Below are positions 16,279 through 25,517 of a DNA stretch of 64,000 bases, one piece after another; within the stretch, counting starts at the first letter, position 1, and each line of letters opens with the position of its first letter. Where the stretch lies: positions 5,348,721-5,412,720 of the forward strand of contig NZ_KI911557.1 in NCBI RefSeq assembly GCF_000515215.1, read 5' to 3'. This stretch comes from Methylomonas sp. 11b. Its GTDB lineage: Bacteria > Pseudomonadota > Gammaproteobacteria > Methylococcales > Methylomonadaceae. Below the pieces are notes generated by a model, which searched no databases, was not told where the DNA came from, and saw only the letters and a list, made by a program, of their open reading frames with translations. Made by a program: the position numbers and the translations under genes.

Positions 16279-19200
16279 TGCCGGTTAGCAATTTAACCAG
16301 CCGTGCCGATTTATTGCGCTGGACCAGACGTTGCCAAACTCAGGAGGAGAAACGCCTGAGTGGCTTGATTTTGGGCTACGAATTGCGGGAGGCGTTGGAA
16401 TTCAAAAATCCCGGTAAATCCGAAGCCCTCGATGGCGACATAACACCACCACCTCCGAACCCGTTGCCCGAAGTCAAAGTACAACGTCCGCCGGAACAGT
16501 TTTATGCCTTGGCGCATCGCTATCAATACGCGAATCCGGATGAAGTCGAAGCAGGTTTGTCTCCCGCATTGCGGGGCGTGGAACCGTTATCCGAAGCCGA
16601 TTTACAGCCTTTCGAAACCGGCGATCCCATTCCTCATCAAGCCATTATTGCCGACGCCCGCCTTAATGATTTTTTGCGCCTTAATCTAAGCCATGTTTGC
16701 GGTCGAAAGCTCGACGTGCCGCGCTTGGTCAGGCACATCGCCCGTCTGCAAACCTTATATCAACTGCCACGCAGGCCCAGGGTGGTACCGGCTGGGCGGA
16801 TTTACCTGATTCTAGACCTGAATAAACGCATGCTGCCGTTTTGGCAGGATGCCCACTTGCTCTGCGAACGCATTGTCCGCCAATATGGCCGCAACGGCCT
16901 GGAAATTCGGGTGATCGACGACAACCCGCAAGGCGACTACTGGGACTGGTTCGATGATACTCAGCAGACCCAACCTTGGCGAAATCTGAGCGCGCAAAGT
17001 GTGGTGTTGATCGTTAGCGATCTGGGACAACTCGCCGGCCAAGACAGCTCGATACGGCAAAATTGGCAAAGGTTTTTGCAGCAATTACAACGCCAAAACA
17101 TCAGCCCGTTGATACTGGCACCGCTATCGCCCGCGCAACAAGACCCGGCGGTCACTCAATCGGTGCGGCAGTTATTGTGGAATAAACATAGTAGCCTGAA
17201 ACCGCAAAAGCCCGATCCCGACCAGGCTGCCCATGCAGCCAAAGTTCGCCGGGTCTTAGCATTTCTGTCAGTGGCCGTGCATGTCGAGCCGGAATTGCTG
17301 CGCGCCATCCTCGGTTGTTTACCCGCCGAGCAAGCAGACAGCGGCATAGAAGCGGCAGTATGTTTGCATGCCGATATACAGTGGGGCTACAACGCGATTA
17401 GTGTGCGACCGGAGTGCCGCGCAGAGTATCAATCCCTGTTTAAACAACAGTCGGCTGAATTGCAGTATCAAGTGTTAGCGTTAATTAAACGCCATCATAT
17501 TGGCCAATTTCCGGCGGTGTGGGCGGAAGAAGTGCTTAATGCACAGCCGCTGGTGAGTTTTTCATTACAGGCATTAGCCGACGTTGAGCAGGCGGAGACT
17601 TTTATGTTGCGTTTTGCTAATGGTCTGGCCGGGTCGTATGCGCCAGAAGGCATGACCCAATTTGCGCGCCGACATTTAAGTCGTCTGGGTGCCGAGGCTA
17701 CCCGTAATTACTCGGCAAGCTACACCAGCACGCTTTACGGATTGGCCTATCGGGAACAGTTGCGTGCGGGTGCGCCGGTGCCGGAACAATACGATGCCGC
17801 CACTGTGCAAGCCGCAATTGCCCAGCGTACTGCGTTACGTCATTACTCCATTTGGCAGTACGGCGAGACTTTGTGTTTAGCAACGGCTGGCATGTCGCCG
17901 GCCGCGATTGGCGGCGTAAAATTGGCCGACTTCGAATCCGTCCATGACACTCTAACGCTGAGCGTAACTGAGGTCATAGAAGGTCGGATGCGTATCAACA
18001 ACATGACTATTCGTTTGCCCGAAGATAGTGAAACGGCCAAAGCTTTATACTGCTTGCAAGGACAAACGTTTACCTTAGACACCGGCAGTATTCGGCTAAC
18101 CTTCTCACCTTTTCGTAAGCCCAGTTGGGCGGCAAGTATCGCCCGAGAAGCGACAGGACTGTTCGTGAATCTTATTTTTGCCGCTAGAAATTACCGGTTT
18201 ATATTGCAAGCAGGCAAGGGCTACCAGCCCGGTATCTATCCCCATGTCCCGAGTCCGTTCGATCCATTTCCGGCGTTGTTTGTTCAAGAGCACACTGAAA
18301 CTCATCCACCAGCTTATGACCGCTTAACTGTGCTCGTAGACCTGCGCTGGGAGCCGCAATTCGCCAATACCGGGGAGCTTGGTTTTGATGAATACGGCCT
18401 CTACGCCGACCTCACCGTCAACCATGTCACTCAGCGTTTTCGCTGGATAGAACCAGGCAGCTTCATGATGGGGTCTCCGCTAGATGAAGCGGAACGCTTT
18501 GGCCATGAATCACAGCATCCCGTCACTTTATCGCAAGGCTTTTGGTTGGCCGACACAGCTGTAACTCAGGAATTTTGGCTGGCTGTTATGGCTTCCGAGA
18601 ACCCTAGTTATTGTAAGGATCATCTGAAAAATCCAGTGGAACAGGTTAGCTGGGATGATGCACAGATTTTTATCAGTAAATTAAATCAAATCTCTCCTGG
18701 TTTAAGTGCACAACTACCTAGTGAAGCACAATGGGAATATGCCTGCCGGGCTGGAACAACTACCCCATTTTCATTTGGAGAATACATCACACCGGATCAA
18801 ATCAATTACAACGGTGACTTTCCATATGTTGGTTGTGCGAAAGGGCTTTATCGGGAAAAAACGGTTCAGGTCAAATCTTTGCCTGCTAATCGTTGGGGGT
18901 TGTTCGAGATGCACGGTAACGTGTGGGAATGGTGTCAGGATAGCTGGCAAGAAAATCACGGAATGATTTCAATTGAGGAAGTGACTGGCTTCGAGGACAT
19001 GGAAAGCCCTCGTGTGCTGCGAGGGGGGGCATGGGATAGTTATGGCAGATTCATGCGTTCTGCTAGTCGCTCTCACTACGAACCAGATTTTCGAGATGAC
19101 AGTATAGGTTTTCGTCTAGCACTTGGTCGCTCCAATTCCAAGCGATGCCTAATGCCATCGGTTGAGTCAACAAACAATACCAAAGTATCGATATCAAATC

Positions 19201-19283
19201 CTGGCCTTATGGAAAAATATGCTGACTGGCTTAGATCAGGTCTATTGAAAAGAAAACGACGCCAAATTGGCAAAATAAAATGA
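16278..19283 (+). CDS. vWA-like protein fused to an FGS (formylglycine-generating/sulfatase-modifying) domain
   Basis: 1001 residues. A charged N-terminal region (1-170) leads to a vWA-like Rossmann segment (about 173-310: RIYLILDLNKRM, SVVLIVSDLGQ, ISPLILAPLS). The metal-site motif reads DLNKR instead of DxSxS, so metal binding is doubtful. A long helical middle (330-680) precedes an FGS/C-type-lectin-fold domain (about 718-950: EPGSFMMGSP, VTQEFWLAV, PSEAQWEYACRAG, GNVWEWCQD, GFRLALG). The paired catalytic cysteines of true formylglycine-generating enzymes are missing in RVLRGGAWDSYGRFMRSASR, so this is probably a binding module. Coding composition becomes AT-richer from about 18590. The one-base overlap with the MoxR gene supports a MoxR-vWA couple. 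Confidence 0.85.
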   Translation: MPVSNLTSRADLLRWTRRCQTQEEKRLSGLILGYELREALEFKNPGKSEALDGDITPPPPNPLPEVKVQRPPEQFYALAHRYQYANPDEVEAGLSPALRGVEPLSEADLQPFETGDPIPHQAIIADARLNDFLRLNLSHVCGRKLDVPRLVRHIARLQTLYQLPRRPRVVPAGRIYLILDLNKRMLPFWQDAHLLCERIVRQYGRNGLEIRVIDDNPQGDYWDWFDDTQQTQPWRNLSAQSVVLIVSDLGQLAGQDSSIRQNWQRFLQQLQRQNISPLILAPLSPAQQDPAVTQSVRQLLWNKHSSLKPQKPDPDQAAHAAKVRRVLAFLSVAVHVEPELLRAILGCLPAEQADSGIEAAVCLHADIQWGYNAISVRPECRAEYQSLFKQQSAELQYQVLALIKRHHIGQFPAVWAEEVLNAQPLVSFSLQALADVEQAETFMLRFANGLAGSYAPEGMTQFARRHLSRLGAEATRNYSASYTSTLYGLAYREQLRAGAPVPEQYDAATVQAAIAQRTALRHYSIWQYGETLCLATAGMSPAAIGGVKLADFESVHDTLTLSVTEVIEGRMRINNMTIRLPEDSETAKALYCLQGQTFTLDTGSIRLTFSPFRKPSWAASIAREATGLFVNLIFAARNYRFILQAGKGYQPGIYPHVPSPFDPFPALFVQEHTETHPPAYDRLTVLVDLRWEPQFANTGELGFDEYGLYADLTVNHVTQRFRWIEPGSFMMGSPLDEAERFGHESQHPVTLSQGFWLADTAVTQEFWLAVMASENPSYCKDHLKNPVEQVSWDDAQIFISKLNQISPGLSAQLPSEAQWEYACRAGTTTPFSFGEYITPDQINYNGDFPYVGCAKGLYREKTVQVKSLPANRWGLFEMHGNVWEWCQDSWQENHGMISIEEVTGFEDMESPRVLRGGAWDSYGRFMRSASRSHYEPDFRDDSIGFRLALGRSNSKRCLMPSVESTNNTKVSISNPGLMEKYADWLRSGLLKRKRRQIGKIK

Positions 19284-19392
19284 TATGGGTATTTTAGTGT
19301 ACCGCTACCAAGTATGTCGTAGTTTCCCGACGCACGTGGGAAAGCCGTTACTATAGAAGTTCCTGCGTTTCCAGCCAACGTGCATAATCGCC

Positions 19393-20253
19393 ATGACTAA
19401 CCGCAATACCTTATCTCCGCCTATGTTTCCCTGTCCCTGGGCCTGCGAATGGGGCGAGGATGCTTACGGCTTATGGCAGACCTTGTGCTATAGCGGTGTG
19501 CGACAGGTGTTTCGCTGGATAGAGCCGGGTACGTTTTTGATGGGTTCGCCGAATGATGAACCGGAGCGGGAGTGGCAGGGCGATGGAGAGGGATCGGAAA
19601 CTCAGCGCCCGGTGACCTTGAGCCAAGGTTTCTGGCTGGCGGACACCACTGTCACTCAGGCCTTCTGGCTGGCGGTGCTGGGCGGTGAGAATCCGAGCCG
19701 TTTTCAGGGCAGTCCGGAACATCCGGTCGAGCAAGTCAGCTGGGACGATGCCCAGCGTTTTATCGAAGTCTTGAATTCGGATGTTTCCGGCCTGAGCGCG
19801 CAATTGCCCAGCGAAGCACAATGGGAATACGCCTGCCGGGCCGGCACCTCGACGCCGTTTTCCTTTGGTAATAACATCAGCCCGAAACAGGTCAATTACA
19901 ATGGCAAATATCCTTATGCCGGCGCGGAAAAGAGTGTTTATCGGGAAAACACCGTAGCGGTGAAATCCTTGCTGGCCAACCCTTGGGGTTTATTCGAAAT
20001 GCACGGCAATGTCTGGGAATGGTGTCAGGATGGCTGGCGACAGAATTTGGGAACAGCGCCTGTTATCGATCCGCTGAACAGCGCTGCGGAAGCACGGGTG
20101 CTGCGCGGTGGCTCGTGGTATGGCGGCGGTAAGGACGTGCGTTCAGCTATCCGGGGCCGCAGCTATCCGGGTTTTCCCAGCCTTCATTTCAGTTTTCGTC
20201 TTGCTCTAGGTCATGCTGAGCTTAGGCCCGGTTTGGCGGGCGGGGCCGGGTAA
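19393..20253 (+). CDS. Free-standing FGS (SUMF1-like) protein, probably non-catalytic
   Basis: 286 residues, almost entirely one FGS domain (EPGTFLMGSP, VTQAFWLAV, PSEAQWEYACRAG, GLFEMHGNVWEWCQD, RVLRGGSWYGGGKDVRSAIR, FRLALG). It parallels the C-terminal domain of the preceding vWA gene nearly residue for residue, at DNA level too, so one arose from the other by duplication. As there, the catalytic Cys pair is absent. The two copies differ most between RVLRGG and FRLALG, the face that varies in diversified lectin-fold proteins. It starts 110 bp after the vWA gene; no strong ribosome binding site is seen. Likely a recognition or effector subunit of the cassette. Confidence 0.85.
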   Translation: MTNRNTLSPPMFPCPWACEWGEDAYGLWQTLCYSGVRQVFRWIEPGTFLMGSPNDEPEREWQGDGEGSETQRPVTLSQGFWLADTTVTQAFWLAVLGGENPSRFQGSPEHPVEQVSWDDAQRFIEVLNSDVSGLSAQLPSEAQWEYACRAGTSTPFSFGNNISPKQVNYNGKYPYAGAEKSVYRENTVAVKSLLANPWGLFEMHGNVWEWCQDGWRQNLGTAPVIDPLNSAAEARVLRGGSWYGGGKDVRSAIRGRSYPGFPSLHFSFRLALGHAELRPGLAGGAG

Positions 20254-20318
20254 ACCAACGCTATGTCGGGGTGGTGCTGGCAAGGTTGGGGCGCGCTGCC
20301 TTTTCTGTGCCAAGTCCG

Positions 20319-20324
20319 TATAAT
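20319..20324 (+). promoter_or_regulatory. Possible -10 box for hrpA
   Basis: TATAAT lies 25 bp before the chosen hrpA start. The -35 region at the expected distance (CTGCCT) is poor, so this is a weak call. It would separate hrpA transcription from the cassette upstream. Confidence 0.3.
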
Positions 20325-20349
20325 CGGCGCTTTTTTACATCACGCTCCG

Positions 20350-23300
20350 ATGTCTGCTTCCGAAACCCTAAAACAACTCGCCAAAAATCTCCACAACTGC
20401 ATGGGCACCGACCGCCACGGCTTGAAGCGGCAACTGGATCGCTTGCGCAGCGAGTCGAGTAAGGGCAAGGATGTAAGCGGGGCCTTACAGCAAGTGGCGG
20501 ACAAGATCGAGCGTTCGGTCGGGCGTTGCAATCAGCGCCGCGCGTCGGTGCCGGTGATTAATTACCCGGACTTGCCGGTCAGCGGCAAGAAGGACGAGAT
20601 TGCCGGGTTAATCCGCAGTAATCAAGTCACTATCGTCTGCGGCGAGACCGGTTCCGGTAAGACCACGCAGTTGCCGAAGATTTGCTTGGAAATAGGGCGT
20701 GGCTTAACTGGTTTGATCGGTCACACCCAGCCGCGCCGAATTGCCGCTCGCACCGTCGCCGACCGCATCGCCGAGGAACTGGGTCAGCCCATCGGTCAGG
20801 CGGTAGGTTATAAGGTGCGGTTTCACGACCAAACGCATCCCAATTCACTGGTCAAACTGATGACCGACGGCATCCTGCTCGCCGAGTCGCAGAACGATCC
20901 CTATTTAAATCAATACGACACCATCATCATCGACGAGGCGCATGAGCGCAGCCTGAATATCGATTTTCTGATGGGTTATCTGCGCTGGTTGTTGCCGAAG
21001 CGGCCCGATTTAAAAGTGGTGATTACCTCCGCGACCATCGACCCGGAACGTTTTGCCAGGCATTTTAATGATGCGCCCATCGTCAACGTCTCCGGCCGCA
21101 CCTATCCGGTGGATGTGCGCTATCGGCCCATCGAGTTAATCGAGGAAGACGACGAAACCTCCGCCGATTTGCAGCAAGCGATTCTGGATGCGGTGGACGA
21201 GTTGTATCGGGATATGCGCGGCGACATCCTGATTTTTTTGAGCGGCGAGCACGAGATTCGCGAGACCACCGAGTCCTTGCGCAAGTCGCACAATAACGCT
21301 CGCTACGATGTGTTGCCACTGTATTCCAAACTCAGCGTCAGCGAGCAGGAGCGGGTGTTCAAACCCAGCGGTAACAAACCGCGCATCGTGCTGGCGACCA
21401 ACGTGGCGGAGACTTCCTTGACCGTGCAGGGTATCCGCTGCGTGATCGATTCCGGTCATGCCCGCATCAGTCGTTACAGCCACAAAAGCAAGATTCAGCG
21501 TTTACCTATCGAGCGTATTTCGCAAGCCAGCGCCAACCAAAGGGCAGGGCGCTGCGGTCGGGTGGCTGAGGGTATTTGCATCAGGTTATATTCGAAAGAG
21601 GATTATCTGGCGCGGCCGGAGTTTACCGAACCGGAGATCCTGCGCACCAATTTGTCGTCGGTGATCTTGCAGATGGCGGCCTTGAAGCTGGGCGACATCG
21701 AAGATTTTCCGTTCGTCGAGCCGCCGGACGACAAGATGATCCGCGACGGCAAGAATGCGCTGTTTGAGGTGGATGCACTGGACAAGCAAGGCCAGCTGAC
21801 CGACACCGGCCGGCAATTGGCGAAGATTCCCACCGATCCTAAGCTGGCGCGGATGTTGTTGTCCGCTGCCGAATTGGCGTCGTTGACTGAAGTAGCGATC
21901 ATCGTTTCGGCCTTAAGTATCCAAGACCCACGCGATAAACCCGCCGACAAAATGCCGCAAGCCGAGGCCAAGCACGCGCAGTTCAAGGCCGAGGAATCGG
22001 ATTTTCTGACGCTGTTAAATCTGTGGAATACCTTTGAGGCGCAGAAAAAGCACCTGACCAACAGCAAGCTGCGCAAATACTGCCAGGACAATTTTTTGTC
22101 TTATATCCGCATGCGCGAGTGGTACGACATCCATGCGCAAATCATGCAGGTGGCACGCGGCGAGTTGAAGCTGAAGTTTAATGACAATCCGGCCAATTAC
22201 GAGCAGATTCATTGCGCGCTGTTGCCGGGTTTGCTTTCTAACATCGGTTTTAGGCATGAGCAATACGAATATCTGGGCGCGCGCGGGCTAAAGTTTTTCA
22301 TCTTCCCCGGTTCCGGGCAGCATAAGCTGCGGCCGAAGTGGATCATGGCCGCCGAGCAAGTCGAAACCAGCAAGGTTTACGCGCGCACCGTGGCCAGAAT
22401 CGAGCCGGAATGGATCGAAGCCGCAGCGCAGCACTTGGTCAAACGCAATTATTACGACCCGCATTGGGAGAAAAACGCCGGTCGCAGCGGGGTTTACGAG
22501 CGCACGCTGTTGTACGGCTTGACCTTGCAAGCCAAGCGCAAAGTGCCTTATGAAAACGTCGATCCTAAAGCCGCGCGGGAGATGTTTATCCGCCATGCAC
22601 TGGTCAATCACGATTATCACAGCAACGCGCCATTCTTTAAGGCCAACGAGGCCTTGCTGGAAGAGGTGGGCTACATTCAGCACAAGGGCCGCCGGGTCGA
22701 TTTGGTGGAAGACGAGGAATGGCTTTATCAGTTTTACGATAAAAAGCTGCCGGCTGAGGTAGTTAGCGGCATTACCCTCGATCAGTGGCGCAAGAAAGTC
22801 GAACGCGATAATCCCAAGATTTTGTTTCTGACCAAAGAAGACCTGACCCGCAGCGACGATAATCAGATCAACGATTGGGACTTTCCGGACAGCAAAAAAA
22901 TCGGCGATTTGACGATTGAATTGCATTACCGCTTTGAGCCGGGCCACGATGAGGATGGGGTGACGGCCATCGTGCCGGTGCATCAGCTCAATCAAATCCG
23001 CCAAGCGCCGTTCGATTGGCTGGTGCCGGGCATGCTGGAAGAAAAAGTCACCGCGTTGATCAAATCCTTACCCAAGCATCTGCGTAAGCACTTCGTGCCG
23101 GTGCCGAACACCGCCAAGGCTTGTCTGGAAATCGAGCCGGATTTTAAAGGTTCGTTGTTCGAGTGGTTGAGCGGTCGTTTGCGTAAACTGACTGGCGAAT
23201 CGATACCGCTTAACGAATGGCAGCCGGATACTTTGCCGGATCATTTGAAAATGAATTTCCGGATTGTCGATGATCATGGTAGGGCCTTGGGTTATGGCCG

Positions 23301-24243
23301 TAATCTGGCGAAATTACAAGCGGACTATGCGACCAAGGCGGGTGATAGTTTCGATAAATTGGCGCAAGAGGAAATGAACCACACCGGCTGTATCGCCTGG
23401 GCATTTGACGACTTGCCGGAGACTTGGCAGTTTATGCAAAAAGGCCAGACCTTCATTGGCTTTCCGGCGATTGTCGATGAAGGCGACACGGTGGGGGTGA
23501 AGATACTCGACACGCAATATAAGGCCGAGTTGGCGCATTTCGACGGTTTGACCAAGTTGTTTCAATTGCAATGTCGGAAGGATGCGCAGTATTTGTTAAA
23601 AAACAGTGGCGTCCAGGCTACTTTGCAGTTGGCCTACAACCAACTGCCCAAGCACCCTTTATTGCCAGCACGGCTGGGCGGCGATTTTAAGGAAGACCTA
23701 CTATTCTTAATCTTTAATAGTGTGTTTGTTGCTGATAGTAGCATCCGCAGTCAACAGCAGTTCGAAGCGGCGCTAGCGGCTAAAAAAGCTATGCTGGTCA
23801 CGGTTGGGACTCAGGTGGGCAAGCATGTCACGGAAATCATGGCAAACTACCAAGCGGTCAGACAGCGGTTGAAACAACCCGGCGTCAGCCCGAGTTTGCG
23901 AGAAGACTTGGAAAAACAGCTTAGTTTACTGCTGTTTAGTGGTTTCTTGCGGTATACGCCGCTGGCGCAGATACAAGCGATTCCGCGTTATTTAAAAGCT
24001 ATAGAGTGTCGTTTGGATAAGCAAAAGCCGGATTCGGCGGATATCCAAGGTCTGCACAGACTGTCGCAACGCTTTTGGCAACATGTCGAGAAGCAAATGA
24101 AGACGTTGGTACCTATGCCCGAGCGTGAACCCTTCCGCTGGAGTTTGGAGGAATTGCGCGTGTCCTTGTTTGCGCAGCAACTGAAAACGGCTTACCCGGT
24201 TTCGGTACAGCGGCTGGAGAAGACTTGGAACGAAAAATTTTAA
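20350..24243 (+). CDS. hrpA: ATP-dependent RNA helicase HrpA
   Basis: 1297 residues from ATG 20350, the usual HrpA length of about 1300. DEAH-box motifs are present in order: GETGSGKTTQLPK (I), TQPRRIAARTVA (Ia), DEAHERSLNIDF (II), ITSATID (III), ATNVAETSLTV and QRAGRCGR (V, VI). The long C-terminal half matches the HrpA-specific extension. The protein acts on structured RNA in the cytoplasm, for example in resolving stalled ribosomes. An in-frame ATG at 20263 exists, but MSASETLKQLAKNLHNCMG is the natural family N-terminus. The first ~35 codons resemble a relic at 11980-12087. Confidence 0.95.
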   Translation: MSASETLKQLAKNLHNCMGTDRHGLKRQLDRLRSESSKGKDVSGALQQVADKIERSVGRCNQRRASVPVINYPDLPVSGKKDEIAGLIRSNQVTIVCGETGSGKTTQLPKICLEIGRGLTGLIGHTQPRRIAARTVADRIAEELGQPIGQAVGYKVRFHDQTHPNSLVKLMTDGILLAESQNDPYLNQYDTIIIDEAHERSLNIDFLMGYLRWLLPKRPDLKVVITSATIDPERFARHFNDAPIVNVSGRTYPVDVRYRPIELIEEDDETSADLQQAILDAVDELYRDMRGDILIFLSGEHEIRETTESLRKSHNNARYDVLPLYSKLSVSEQERVFKPSGNKPRIVLATNVAETSLTVQGIRCVIDSGHARISRYSHKSKIQRLPIERISQASANQRAGRCGRVAEGICIRLYSKEDYLARPEFTEPEILRTNLSSVILQMAALKLGDIEDFPFVEPPDDKMIRDGKNALFEVDALDKQGQLTDTGRQLAKIPTDPKLARMLLSAAELASLTEVAIIVSALSIQDPRDKPADKMPQAEAKHAQFKAEESDFLTLLNLWNTFEAQKKHLTNSKLRKYCQDNFLSYIRMREWYDIHAQIMQVARGELKLKFNDNPANYEQIHCALLPGLLSNIGFRHEQYEYLGARGLKFFIFPGSGQHKLRPKWIMAAEQVETSKVYARTVARIEPEWIEAAAQHLVKRNYYDPHWEKNAGRSGVYERTLLYGLTLQAKRKVPYENVDPKAAREMFIRHALVNHDYHSNAPFFKANEALLEEVGYIQHKGRRVDLVEDEEWLYQFYDKKLPAEVVSGITLDQWRKKVERDNPKILFLTKEDLTRSDDNQINDWDFPDSKKIGDLTIELHYRFEPGHDEDGVTAIVPVHQLNQIRQAPFDWLVPGMLEEKVTALIKSLPKHLRKHFVPVPNTAKACLEIEPDFKGSLFEWLSGRLRKLTGESIPLNEWQPDTLPDHLKMNFRIVDDHGRALGYGRNLAKLQADYATKAGDSFDKLAQEEMNHTGCIAWAFDDLPETWQFMQKGQTFIGFPAIVDEGDTVGVKILDTQYKAELAHFDGLTKLFQLQCRKDAQYLLKNSGVQATLQLAYNQLPKHPLLPARLGGDFKEDLLFLIFNSVFVADSSIRSQQQFEAALAAKKAMLVTVGTQVGKHVTEIMANYQAVRQRLKQPGVSPSLREDLEKQLSLLLFSGFLRYTPLAQIQAIPRYLKAIECRLDKQKPDSADIQGLHRLSQRFWQHVEKQMKTLVPMPEREPFRWSLEELRVSLFAQQLKTAYPVSVQRLEKTWNEKF

Positions 24244-24285
24244 TTAGCCTCTGATTTATGTGCCCACTACTTTAGGAAGCCTAAG

Positions 24286-24993
24286 ATGATACCCATTCGA
24301 GATTCGATACCTTGTAACATCAAGCCTTATGTGACCTGGGGCATCATGGCTATTTGCATAGCAGTGTACGTGGCGATGCTGTTTATGCCCGACGAAATGG
24401 GGCAGCACTTTGTCTACATGTACGGGATGGTGCCGATTCGGTATTCCAATCCGGATTGGGCTTATAGTTTCGGCTTGCCGCCGGATTATTATCTGTCGTT
24501 TTTTACCAATATGTTCCTGCACGGCGGTTTCGGCCATTTGCTGATGAACATGGTGTTTTTATGGATATTTGCGGACAACATCGAAGACTTGATGGGACAT
24601 AAACGTTTTGTGGTGTTTTATGTCTTATGCGGGCTGTTGGCAACTTATGCGCAGTGGTATTTCTACCCAAAGATGGCGGTGCCGGTGGTGGGTGCATCGG
24701 GAGCCATTGCCGGGGTGTTGGGAGCGTATTTCTTCCGTTTCCCGCAAGCTACCGTGGTGATACTGGTGCCCATCCTGTTTTATCCGCTGTTTTTCCATGT
24801 GCCGGCGATAGCTTTTCTTGGGTTTTGGGTGATCATTCAAATCGGAGATGTGTTTACGGCAACTTTTTTAGATAACGTCGCGGTGGATTCGGCCTGGTGG
24901 GCACATCTCGGAGGTTTCGTTGCCGGAGCGTTGTTACATCCGTTTTTTATCGAAAAGAAACCCCCGGAATATCAATTCCAGTCGGATGAATAG
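24286..24993 (+). CDS. Rhomboid-family intramembrane serine protease
   Basis: 235 residues with about six hydrophobic segments (for example 18-34, 85-98, 108-123, 155-190, 205-220). The catalytic dyad is complete: Ser139 in GASGA and His207 in WWAHLGG; HGGFGHLLMNM supplies the conserved His/Asn of the second helix. Rhomboids cut transmembrane substrates in the inner membrane. A ribosome binding site (AGGAAG) precedes ATG 24286. It lies 42 bp after hrpA and could be read from the same transcript, with no functional link evident. Substrate unknown. Confidence 0.92.
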   Translation: MIPIRDSIPCNIKPYVTWGIMAICIAVYVAMLFMPDEMGQHFVYMYGMVPIRYSNPDWAYSFGLPPDYYLSFFTNMFLHGGFGHLLMNMVFLWIFADNIEDLMGHKRFVVFYVLCGLLATYAQWYFYPKMAVPVVGASGAIAGVLGAYFFRFPQATVVILVPILFYPLFFHVPAIAFLGFWVIIQIGDVFTATFLDNVAVDSAWWAHLGGFVAGALLHPFFIEKKPPEYQFQSDE

Positions 24994-25147
24994 GCGCCCA
25001 AGCCGCGGTTAAGCGGCAAAAAAGCAAGAAACGGTAGGGCTTTTATTTTATAATGCCGCGAGTTGGCTAACGGCTGAAAAGGTAACGAAAATCAAGGCCG
25101 TTGCCTGTGTTTGCAAAAGATTCTTCATTCATTCGAGACAAATAAAC

Positions 25148-25471
25148 ATGAAAAACCTTAATGTCGCATTGGTAAGACTGCTGCAGTTTGTGGTGTTCGC
25201 GCTGTTCACATTCATTGTGTTGTTGTACTTCGGTACTTTGATTTTGTTACCACTGGATATCGTGGTGCTGATTACTAAAATGCTGCATTTGATAGGTATA
25301 GGTACATTGTTCGGTGCGATTGTTGCTGTGCCAGTGGTCGCTTACATGGGTAAAATCGTCTACAGCACTCCAGGTCTGATTCAGATGATTGTTGAGAACG
25401 GCATCGATTTAGCCAACACCGGCAAACAGCGGGTTGAGGCGTTTAACAAAATTGCTGAAGCTGTTAAATAG
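25148..25471 (+). CDS. Small inner-membrane protein, 107 aa
   Basis: Two long hydrophobic helices (about 8-35 and 45-72) are followed by an amphipathic C-terminus (ENGIDLANTGKQRVEAFNKI). No known domain recognised. The composition and a dedicated intrinsic terminator immediately downstream (25490-25517) support a real, independently terminated gene. Function unknown. Confidence 0.75.
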   Translation: MKNLNVALVRLLQFVVFALFTFIVLLYFGTLILLPLDIVVLITKMLHLIGIGTLFGAIVAVPVVAYMGKIVYSTPGLIQMIVENGIDLANTGKQRVEAFNKIAEAVK

Positions 25472-25489
25472 ACTGCTGAAGGCAATCGT

Positions 25490-25517
25490 AAAAAAGGGGC
25501 TTGCTAGCCCCTTTTTT
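25490..25517 (+). terminator. Intrinsic terminator
   Basis: AAAAAAGGGGC and GCCCCTTTTTT pair around a short TTGCTA loop, giving a GC stem followed by a T-run. It lies 19 bp after the stop of the small membrane protein gene. Confidence 0.9.

Noticed and set aside
19284..20349. Template repeat or reverse transcriptase of a diversity-generating retroelement
   Set aside because: Looked for because of the FGS domains; no adenine-rich copy of the variable segment and no reverse transcriptase gene exist in the window.
22288..23004. Long open frame (238 codons) on the minus strand
   Set aside because: It lies wholly inside hrpA, whose plus-strand motifs are unambiguous; composition is a shadow of that gene.
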